A DNA stretch of 64,000 bases. It comes from an uncultured Dehalococcoidia bacterium (GTDB taxonomy: Bacteria; Chloroflexota; Dehalococcoidia; Lucifugimonadales; JADFKI01). The notes beneath the pieces were generated by a model. That model saw only the letters and a list, made by a program, of their open reading frames with translations. It was not told the DNA's origin and searched no databases. The stretch is taken from positions 248,001 to 312,000 of the forward strand of contig CATQHF010000001.1 in the NCBI GenBank assembly GCA_958295865.1, read 5' to 3'. Below, piece after piece: positions 58,306-64,000 of the stretch. The first letter of the stretch is position 1. Each line of letters begins with the position of its first letter. Both the position numbers and the translations under genes were made by a program.

Positions 58306-58977
58306 TTACCCCAGCTCAAAAGTCTTCACCCACACGCCGGGCGAGCCGACCGCGTGCTCCATCGTGTTCTGCCAGCGGTCGTTGCGCGGGTCTATGGCGC
58401 GCTGGCGCAGCCACTCGTCGGTCTGCGACACTTCGGGATGCTCGAATTCGTACACCGTGAGGTATGCAGGCTCGCCGACGACGGCGCGGTAGCGCCTGCC
58501 CCGTATGCAGCCCGGCACTTTCATGTAGTTCGGCACATAGACGCCGTTGTACCAGTCGTTCCACTCCGCATCCAGCTCCGCCGGCACGGTCATGCGCCCG
58601 ATTTGCAGCGCCGGCGCCATGCCGCTCTGCGCCGCGTCGTCGCTCACATCGGCGGGGAAGATCTGCTCGTAGGTGTTGCGGATGTAGGTCGTGCCGATGA
58701 CCTCCGGCGACGCGCGCTTCGTCCACTCGGTCGCATTGCCGCGCACGCTCAGATACGCATCCGAGGTCATCACGCCGATGTTCTCCAGCTCGTACATCGC
58801 CAGGTGCTTGGGCGCGCCCGGCGACTCCGACTCATACCGCGCCGCGCTCAGCACGCCCGGTATGGCAAGCCGCTCTGCCAGATGCTCCTCGTTGTACCAG
58901 CCGTTGAAGTCGTCCTCCTTGTCGGCCGGCACCTCCGCCCAGACCATCAGCAGCGCGCTCCCCTTCTTGTTTGGCAT
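58306..58977 (-). CDS. Dimeric alpha/beta-barrel (DUF4286/EthD-like) protein, two repeats
   Basis: A 223-residue protein formed by two ferredoxin-like repeats. Repeat 1 is ALLMVWAEVPADKEDDFNGWYNEEHLAERL, with ARYE and HLAMYELENI; repeat 2 is IGRMTVPAELDAEWNDWYNGVYVPNYM, with GRRYRAVVGEPAYLTVYEFEH. The DxWYNxxHxxE/P pattern is that of EthD/DUF4286. It often accompanies aromatic or terpenoid oxidation genes; LLM oxidoreductases are nearby. AAGGAGAC precedes the ATG. Confidence 0.82.
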   Translation of the reverse strand: MPNKKGSALLMVWAEVPADKEDDFNGWYNEEHLAERLAIPGVLSAARYESESPGAPKHLAMYELENIGVMTSDAYLSVRGNATEWTKRASPEVIGTTYIRNTYEQIFPADVSDDAAQSGMAPALQIGRMTVPAELDAEWNDWYNGVYVPNYMKVPGCIRGRRYRAVVGEPAYLTVYEFEHPEVSQTDEWLRQRAIDPRNDRWQNTMEHAVGSPGVWVKTFELG

Positions 58978-59019
58978 ATTTTCGTCTCCTTGTCGGTTGT
59001 CAGTGTTCAGTCGTAGGAA

Positions 59020-59391
59020 TTACCCTAGTTGCTCCATTGGGTCAAGCAGCCTCAGATTTACGATCCATCGGAAATCCCGTGTGTTGCGAGTTACCAGGGT
59101 CCGGTCGTGCACCAACGCTGTCGCCGCTATGACGGCGTCACCCAAGCCCATCCGACGTTGCTGCCGTAACTCAATGGCTCTGTCCGCAATCTCAGGCGTG
59201 AGTTGAAGTAGTTCTATATCTTGGAAAATGGTTTCCAAAATTAGATACTCTTCTTCAGACAGGTTTTGGTATCCTAGCGTCTCGATGTAACTCACAATTG
59301 ACGCCGCCAATTCATACTCTCCGAAGAATTGACGCCAATCCAAATCATCACGCTGGGCAGCATAGATGATAATGTTGCTATCTGCCAGCAT
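59020..59391 (-). CDS. PIN-domain toxin (VapC-like)
   Basis: A 123-residue protein. MLADSNIIIYAAQ has the first Asp; AASIVSYIETLGY has the Glu; GLGDAVIAATALVHDRTLVTRNTRDF has the remaining Asp residues. The antitoxin gene ends three bases before its start. All catalytic acids look intact. Confidence 0.9.
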   Translation of the reverse strand: MLADSNIIIYAAQRDDLDWRQFFGEYELAASIVSYIETLGYQNLSEEEYLILETIFQDIELLQLTPEIADRAIELRQQRRMGLGDAVIAATALVHDRTLVTRNTRDFRWIVNLRLLDPMEQLG

Positions 59392-59394
59392 CGG

Positions 59395-59679
59395 CTAATC
59401 TCGCTCCGGCAGCGGGCGGTCTTTGCGTGTCTCGCGCTGCCATGCTACGGGGTCTTCAATATCCGCAAAAGTTCCCTTCTCTGCCAACTTCTCGAACAAC
59501 CCCGCCAATCTTTTCCCCTTTTCTTTGTCCTCACGCCTTTTGCCCCAAGGCTCTTCCCACACGCTTATTTTCACATCGATAGGCATGTGCGTCTTCGGCT
59601 TGCCGCTAATCCACTCCACGCGGTCGCCGTGGATGACAGCCCTGTATGTGTGCAGTTCCTTGTTCGTTCCCTCTTTCAT
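59395..59679 (-). CDS. Antitoxin partner of the PIN toxin
   Basis: A 94-residue protein. The N-terminal beta part (YRAVIHGDRVEWISGKPKTH and IDVKISVWEE) is followed by a helical tail ending DPVAWQRETRKDRPLPERD. Proteins with the same DPVAWQRE..DR.LP.R tail regularly precede PIN toxins of this type in cyanobacteria and Chloroflexota. The tail should block the PIN active site (inference). Confidence 0.8.
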   Translation of the reverse strand: MKEGTNKELHTYRAVIHGDRVEWISGKPKTHMPIDVKISVWEEPWGKRREDKEKGKRLAGLFEKLAEKGTFADIEDPVAWQRETRKDRPLPERD

Positions 59680-59781
59680 GCTCTTGCTCTTTCAGGTCGC
59701 CGGTGGGTCAGTGTCAGGTTATCGGCATAATCCGCTATAACCCGCGCACTGACCGACCGGCGCGCCGACTGACTTCCCGCT

Positions 59782-60972
59782 CTAGTCATCTCCCGGCACT
59801 GGCTCTGCCACGCGCCCTGAGAATGCGGGCATTACCTCTTCGGCGAACCATTCCAGCTGCTCTAGGATGACCGCTTCGGGCGTTCCTACGGGCTGGCTGA
59901 CGCTCACCCTGTCCAGCCCGGGGTATCTGGCTTCGACTTGCTTGAGCTGCTCGGCGACCTGCTCCGGCGTGCCGCACAGGAAGCCGCCCGTCTCTACCGC
60001 GCCCTCGATGCGCGGCAGGTCGGCGGTGGGCGCGCGCTTCGGATCGCTCATCGCGTCTATCTGCTCGTCGCTGAGCGCGCGCACCAGACGCAGCGGCCCG
60101 AACATCTTTAGGTTCTCCTCGAAGTAGCGCGCCGCCTCGCGCGTCGCCTTCTCCTTGCTGTCCGACAGGTAGAAGTGGAAGCCGAAGCTCAGGTTTTCGC
60201 CGAGTTCCAGCTCCTGCCCCTTGCGCGCGTATGCGTCGCGGAACGCCTGCACGACGCTGTCCATCGCGCCGCCTTCCGCAACGCCGCCGCCGATGATGCC
60301 CTTGATGCCGTGCTTCGCCATGAAGTCCAAGCCGCGCGGGGTCGCGCTCTGTATCGGCTGCCAGCACTCCACGGGCAGGCGCAGCGGGCGCGGAACAAGC
60401 GTCAGCTCCTCCAACTGGTAGCCGCGATACGGCACGCCGGGCGGGATGGTGTAGTATTTGCCGTGATGCGAGAACGACGCCTCGTTGAACGACTTGAAGA
60501 TGATGTCCACCTGCTCCTCGAACAGGTCGCGGTTGCCCTGCTGGTCGAACAGCGGCGAGCCGAAGGTCTCGATTTCGCGGCTGTGGTAGCCGCGCCCCAC
60601 GCCGAATATGACGCGCCCGCCCGTCAGGATGTCGGCGGTGGCGTAGTCCTCGGCGAGTCGCAGCGGATGCCACATCGGAGCGATGTTGAAGCCGCAGCCG
60701 ATATTGAGCCGCTCGGTTACATGCGCCAAGTGCACGGCGTTCATCAGCACATTCGGGATACACTCATAGCCCTCCGGCTGGAAGTGGTGCTCCGCGAGCC
60801 AGAAGGTATCGTAGCCGTTGGCGTCCATCGTCTTGGCGATTGCGTCCGTCTTGGCGTACACGCTCGCCAGGTGGTCGTTGCCAAACAGACGGTCGTTCAC
60901 GGCTACCCCATCGTAGCCTACATCCCCCATATCCACATGCCCGGCGTACAGGCTGTCGAACTTCGTAATCAT
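59782..60972 (-). CDS. LLM-class flavin-dependent oxidoreductase (luciferase-like)
   Basis: A 396-residue TIM-barrel enzyme. AIAKTMDANGYDTFWLAEHHFQPEGYE and VTERLNIGCGFNIAPMWHPL match luciferase-like monooxygenases (alpha-subunit type), as do GGRVIFGVGRGYHSREIETFG and CWQPIQSATPRGLDFMAKHG. Flavin or F420 binding is expected in the barrel. GGAGG sits upstream of the ATG. It is unrelated in sequence detail to the LLM gene at 51669. Substrate unknown. Confidence 0.9.
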   Translation of the reverse strand: MITKFDSLYAGHVDMGDVGYDGVAVNDRLFGNDHLASVYAKTDAIAKTMDANGYDTFWLAEHHFQPEGYECIPNVLMNAVHLAHVTERLNIGCGFNIAPMWHPLRLAEDYATADILTGGRVIFGVGRGYHSREIETFGSPLFDQQGNRDLFEEQVDIIFKSFNEASFSHHGKYYTIPPGVPYRGYQLEELTLVPRPLRLPVECWQPIQSATPRGLDFMAKHGIKGIIGGGVAEGGAMDSVVQAFRDAYARKGQELELGENLSFGFHFYLSDSKEKATREAARYFEENLKMFGPLRLVRALSDEQIDAMSDPKRAPTADLPRIEGAVETGGFLCGTPEQVAEQLKQVEARYPGLDRVSVSQPVGTPEAVILEQLEWFAEEVMPAFSGRVAEPVPGDD

Positions 60973-61068
60973 AAATTGCCTCCAATGCGGTGTAAGATAG
61001 GCTTATTGTAGTACGGCATAACTCAGTGTCAACAAGCGCTGGCAAAAATAAGCGAATTAGGTGTCGAT

Positions 61069-61890
61069 ATGACTGACTTGCAAGGCAAAATCGCCCTCGT
61101 GACCGGCGCGAGCCGAGGCGTGGGACGCGGCATCGCGCACGAACTTGGCGCGGCGGGCGCGACGGTGTATGTAACGGGGCGCAGCGTGGCGGCAGCAGCG
61201 ACGACGGAGGGCTTGCGCGGCGATGTGAACGGCACGGCGGCGCTGGTTACGCAGAGCGGCGGCATCGGCATCGCTGTACGCTGCGACCATACGCGCGACG
61301 GCGAGGTCGAGGCGCTGTTCGAGCGCATACGGCGGGAGCATGGGCGGCTGGACATACTGGTGAACAATGTATGGGGCGGCTACGAGCGCTTTGGCGACGC
61401 CGACTTTGTGGCGGCGTTCTGGGAGCAGCCGATGTGGAGGTGGGAGTTGATGTTCGATGCCGGAGTGCGCGCGCACTACACCGCGAGCCGCCTAGCCGCG
61501 CCTCTGATGATCCCGCATAAGCGAGGGCTGATAGTGAACATATCGTCGGGCGACGAGGGCAAGTATCGCGGGCAATTGATGTACGACGTCGCAAAGGCTG
61601 CGGTTGACCGCATGGCTTTAGGCATGGCGCACGAGCTGCGGCAGTACGGCATCGCCGCCGTCTCGCTCTATCCCGGCTTCACACGCACCGAGCGCGTGGA
61701 GCGCTTCGCATCCGCCGACGAGCTCGCGGGCACGGAATCGCCGCGCTACGCAGGCCGCGCCGTGGTTGCTCTTGCAGCCGACCCCGCCGTGATGGAGCGC
61801 AGCGGCGGCGTGTACAAGACCGGCGCGCTCGCCCGCGACTACGACTTCACCGACGCCGACGGTACACAGCCCCCACCCTTCACCTTCTGA
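61069..61890 (+). CDS. SDR family oxidoreductase
   Basis: A 273-residue short-chain dehydrogenase/reductase. Cofactor loop ALVTGASRGVGRGIAHELG; TGRSVAA suggests NADP preference; NNVWGGY is the NNxG-like motif; ISSGDEGKYRGQLMYDVAKAA contains the Ser and the YxxxK (YDVAK). Length and motifs resemble DHRS1-type SDRs. AGGTGTCGAT precedes the ATG. It is divergent from the LLM gene. Confidence 0.92.
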   Translation: MTDLQGKIALVTGASRGVGRGIAHELGAAGATVYVTGRSVAAAATTEGLRGDVNGTAALVTQSGGIGIAVRCDHTRDGEVEALFERIRREHGRLDILVNNVWGGYERFGDADFVAAFWEQPMWRWELMFDAGVRAHYTASRLAAPLMIPHKRGLIVNISSGDEGKYRGQLMYDVAKAAVDRMALGMAHELRQYGIAAVSLYPGFTRTERVERFASADELAGTESPRYAGRAVVALAADPAVMERSGGVYKTGALARDYDFTDADGTQPPPFTF

Positions 61891-61930
61891 GAAAATTGCG
61901 TTAGTACAGTTTAGCCGTCGATGGGCAAGC

Positions 61931-62012
61931 ATTTTCACCCCCATCCTAACCTTCCCCCAAAGGGGGAAGGGACGTTAAAGACCTTCCTCATCAAGGGGGA
62001 AGGGACTAATGC
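61931..62012 (+). repeat. Dispersed repeat R3, two copies
   Basis: CCTAACCTTCCCCCAAAGGG followed by GGAAGGGAC is copy one; ACCTTCCTCATCAAGGGGGA followed by AGGGACTAATGC is copy two. Both match the copy at 16069-16114. They sit between the SDR stop and the riboswitch. Confidence 0.7.
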
Positions 62013-62090
62013 AATTTTCTCGATGGATAGAGGGGATGGACAGGATGCGGCGATAGTGGTATTGTTTAGGGCGTAACAACTGAATAGCGC

Positions 62091-62185
62091 ACGGGGGGAG
62101 CTTGGGTGCCAGGCTGAGAGGCTCCGACTATTTCGGAGCGACCCCGATAACCTGATCTGGGTAATGCCAGCGTAGGGATGTGGTT
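62091..62185 (+). promoter_or_regulatory. TPP (thiamine pyrophosphate) riboswitch
   Basis: The THI-box elements are in order: GGGGGGAGCTTGGGTGCC with CTGAGA, a variable stem (GGCTCCGACTATTTCGGAGC), then GACCCCGATAACCTGATCTG and GGTAATGCCAGCGTAGGGA, the most conserved part. A terminator hairpin follows at 62203, and the gene it controls starts at 62276. By family knowledge TPP binding stabilises the aptamer and turns expression off. Confidence 0.95.
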
Positions 62186-62202
62186 CTCCCGCTAGAACAA
62201 GA

Positions 62203-62230
62203 GCCGCCCAGATTTAGGGCGGTTTTTTTT
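62203..62230 (+). terminator. Expression-platform terminator of the TPP riboswitch
   Basis: Stem CCGCCC (62204-62209) and GGGCGG (62217-62222), seven-base loop AGATTTA, then eight T residues (62223-62230). It lies 18 bases after the aptamer, the position for transcription attenuation. Confidence 0.88.
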
Positions 62231-62275
62231 GTGCGCCGCATTTGCGCCTTGCGGCGCGCGTATGAGGAGGACGAA

Positions 62276-63727
62276 ATGGATAACGGGTTACTAGCGGTCG
62301 TCATCACCATCGTGACCGCCGGCGTATTTCTGGCGCTGGGCGTCTGGTATGTCGGACGGCGGCGCATAAGCGTCGAGGACTACATCGTATCGCGCAACAC
62401 GGCTGGCACGGGGCTTGCCACCGCCACGCTGGTCGCAGGCGCTCTGGGCGCATGGATACTGTTCGCCCCCGCCGAAACCGGCACTTGGGCGGGCATAGCG
62501 GGGCTTATCGGCTACGGCGTCGGCTCTATGCTTCCGCTCGTGGCGTTCGTCCTGCTCGGCGCGCGAATGCGACGCCTCATGCCGCATGGACACTCCATAA
62601 CCGAGTATGCGTGGCATCGCTTTGGGCCAGTGATGTACTACTTCACGCTCTTCGTGGTCATCTTCTACATGCTGGTGTTCCTCACGGCGGAGCTGACCGG
62701 CATCGCGGAGGCGGTCAAGCTCATCGGCGGCACTCCGCTTGTGGTTACGGCGCTCATCGTGGGAGCGCTCACCGTGGCGTACACCGCTTACGGCGGCATG
62801 CGCGCATCGCTGTTCACCGACAGGATACAGTTCTATGTCATCATCCCGCTGCTGCTAGTGGTCATCGTGGCGGGCATAGTCGGCTTCGGCGGCGGCACGC
62901 TGGGCGAGGCGCTGGAGAGCAGCCCCGAGCTGCTGTCCCTGACGCACCTGCCGGGCATCGAGTTCGGCGTGGTGCTGATAATCGCCATCTTCGCCGCCGA
63001 GATGTTCAATCAGGGTTCGTGGCAGCGCATCTATACGGTGCGCGACATTCCCACCCTGCGGCGCGGCTATCTGATTGCCGGACTGGTCGTGCTGCCCGTC
63101 ATATTCCTGACAGGCTTGTTCGGCATCATGGCGGTCAGCGAGGGGCTGGCAGAGGACTCGTCGGTCGCCATGTTCTCCTTCGTAGTAGCCAAGATGCCCA
63201 TGTGGGCGGTCGTGGCGGTGCTGGTTCTCGCTATGGTCTTGGTCATGAGCAGCATGGACACGCTGCTCAACGGCATAACGAGCGCGATAACGACAGAGAT
63301 TTCGCGCTATGGACAAGGGGGCGCGTCCCTGCTCACATCTTCGCGCATCGTTACGGCTGCGCTCATCGTCATTCCGATTATCATCGCGTCGCAGGGCTTC
63401 AGCGTGCTCTACCTGTTCCTGATAGCCGACCTCGTGTGCGCCGCCGCAGTGTTCCCCGTGCTGTTCGGGCTGTACGCGCGCAACTTCAGCGGGACGGCGG
63501 CGATAGTCAGCAGCATAGTCGGGCTTGTAGTGGGCGCGCTATTCTTCCCCGGTCCCGACTTCGCGGGCTGGAACGCCATCCCCGGAGCGGGCAGCTTCCT
63601 GTACAGCTTCGGCGCGGCGCTGGGCGTATCCGCGATAATCAGCGTAATCTTCGCTCTAGTATCCAGCAAAGAAAACGCCTACGACTTCAACCGCCTCAGC
63701 GAAGAAGTGCAGCTAATCGAGGGCTAA
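62276..63727 (+). CDS. Sodium:solute symporter (SSS family), probable thiamine or thiamine-precursor importer
   Basis: A 483-residue membrane protein from ATG 62276 with AGGAGG five bases upstream. About 13 helices are visible. Core SSS motifs include RRRISVEDYIVSRNTAGTG, GYGVGSMLPLVAFVLLGARM, SITEYAWHRFGPVMYYFTL, AYTAYGGMRASLFTDRIQFY, NQGSWQRIYTVRDIPTLRRG and LVMSSMDTLLNGITSAI. Thiamine-pyrophosphate control of this gene points to import of thiamine or a precursor (HMP, thiazole), as proposed for ThiV-type symporters. Substrate is inferred from regulation only. Confidence 0.93.
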   Translation: MDNGLLAVVITIVTAGVFLALGVWYVGRRRISVEDYIVSRNTAGTGLATATLVAGALGAWILFAPAETGTWAGIAGLIGYGVGSMLPLVAFVLLGARMRRLMPHGHSITEYAWHRFGPVMYYFTLFVVIFYMLVFLTAELTGIAEAVKLIGGTPLVVTALIVGALTVAYTAYGGMRASLFTDRIQFYVIIPLLLVVIVAGIVGFGGGTLGEALESSPELLSLTHLPGIEFGVVLIIAIFAAEMFNQGSWQRIYTVRDIPTLRRGYLIAGLVVLPVIFLTGLFGIMAVSEGLAEDSSVAMFSFVVAKMPMWAVVAVLVLAMVLVMSSMDTLLNGITSAITTEISRYGQGGASLLTSSRIVTAALIVIPIIIASQGFSVLYLFLIADLVCAAAVFPVLFGLYARNFSGTAAIVSSIVGLVVGALFFPGPDFAGWNAIPGAGSFLYSFGAALGVSAIISVIFALVSSKENAYDFNRLSEEVQLIEG

Positions 63728-63739
63728 AGCGCCGGGGCG

Positions 63740-63846
63740 GAATTAAGAATTAGAAATTAAGAATTAAGAATTGGGGTTGTGTTGAGGGTTGGGGTGCGCG
63801 ATGTTTCGTGGTCTGATGGCAACCGAAGTTCGAGGGCGGTTGCTGA
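63740..63846 (+). repeat. Direct repeat, copy 1
   Basis: GAATTAAGAATTAGAAATTA, then TTGGGGTTGTGTTGAGGGTT, then CTGATGGCAACCGAAGTTCG and GGCGGTTGCTGA. The whole is repeated at 63911-64000 with a few changes and indels. Confidence 0.75.
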
Positions 63847-63910
63847 GATTTGTGTAGCCTCAAGGCTAGGATTTTTGATTCCTCACTGCGTTCGGAATGA
63901 CAGGGGGGAG

Positions 63911-64000
63911 GAATTAAGAATTAAGAATTGGGTTGTGTTGAGGGTTGGGGTGCAGTGTTTCGCAGGCTGATGGCAACCGATGTTCAACGGCGGTTGCTGA
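63911..64000 (+). repeat. Direct repeat, copy 2 (runs to window edge)
   Basis: GAATTAAGAATTAAGAATTG then GGTTGTGTTGAGGGTTGGGG and CTGATGGCAACCGATGTTCA, ending GGCGGTTGCTGA at the last base. It may belong to a longer tandem array outside the window. Confidence 0.7.

Larger units (their letters stand above)
63728..64000. other. Intergenic repeats at the window edge
   Basis: No credible gene. Direct repeats at 63740-63846 and 63911-64000 bracket an R1 end copy (GGATTTTTGATTCCTCACTG to AATGACAGG at 63868-63903). The second copy runs off the window. Confidence 0.65.

Noticed and set aside
62180-62275. Extended start of the symporter ORF within the riboswitch terminator
   Set aside because: The extra 32 residues are encoded by the riboswitch and terminator. 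AGGAGG-ATG at 62276 fits the family start.
1-64000. CRISPR array, rRNA, phage or IS transposase genes
   Set aside because: No regularly spaced identical repeats, rRNA-like segments, transposase or integrase motifs were seen on either strand. Short dispersed repeats (R1-R5) are irregularly placed and not CRISPR-like.

Overview
The window looks like a chromosomal segment of a GC-rich, uncultured bacterium. Gene content (LLM-class flavin oxidoreductases, several SDRs, a fused hydantoinase A/B, an arylsulfotransferase-like protein, two triplets of Uma2 nuclease genes, GTG/TTG starts) resembles marine or sponge-associated Chloroflexota such as the SAR202/Dehalococcoidia group. That placement is an inference from style of gene content; no rRNA or ribosomal marker is present. 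I see no transposase, integrase, prophage genes, CRISPR array or replication origin.

Layout. 0-4 kb: 5' end of a TPP-type enzyme, three tandem Uma2 genes, an exported HNH/Excalibur nuclease and a family 4 uracil-DNA glycosylase, all on the minus strand. 4-8.6 kb: shikimate block aroE, an NYN-domain gene, aroK, aroB and a TauE/SafE permease. 9-14.5 kb: PuuE-like deacetylase and HyuA-HyuB fusion (minus), then an alpha/beta hydrolase. 15-18.8 kb: two SDRs, CvpA-like protein, HNH nuclease, retropepsin-like protein. 18.8-22 kb: dipeptide-type ABC ATPase, PHP phosphoesterase, HigB/HigA-ImmA toxin-antitoxin. 22-28.5 kb: uvrA, a Phd/RelE pair, DUF2283 gene, remnants, and a type II restriction-modification pair whose nuclease is of the NotI family. 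28.5-33 kb: FAD oxidoreductase, MFS permease, a partly duplicated MNT/HepT module and an MBL hydrolase. 33-37 kb: Phd/VapC, a comF remnant, a small gene, an SDH-type Clp-fold protease, comF, NHL-repeat protein. 37-48 kb: MmeI-like type IIL restriction enzyme, small membrane proteins, three tandem near-identical Uma2 genes, GatC-like protein plus amidase, McrB/McrC. 48-55 kb: tRNA-Pro, arylsulfotransferase-like protein, RNB exoribonuclease, LLM oxidoreductase, small genes, BNR-repeat protein. 55-58 kb: a compact operon of a small protein, an SMC/Rad50-like ATPase and a PD-(D/E)XK-like protein. 58-64 kb: dimeric alpha/beta-barrel protein, VapC-type pair, LLM oxidoreductase, SDR, and a TPP riboswitch with terminator ahead of a sodium:solute symporter.

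How it fits together. Ordinary metabolic genes alternate with short defence or addiction modules (NotI-type R-M, MmeI-type, McrBC, SMC/nuclease operon, five or six toxin-antitoxin pairs). Many of these modules are visibly more AT-rich than their neighbours, so they look acquired. Three of the junctions carry extra copies of the 3' end of a neighbouring housekeeping gene (uvrA, the MBL hydrolase, comF), which records duplication or insertion. Several families of short palindromic repeats fill intergenic gaps, and one such repeat appears to lie in frame inside uvrA.

Most interesting leads: (1) MNT-type antitoxins in which the catalytic GS...DxD signature is replaced by a conserved cysteine cluster; (2) the SMC-like ATPase/nuclease operon; (3) the gene-3'-end remnants at module borders; (4) the uvrA insertion; (5) the TPP-riboswitch-controlled symporter.
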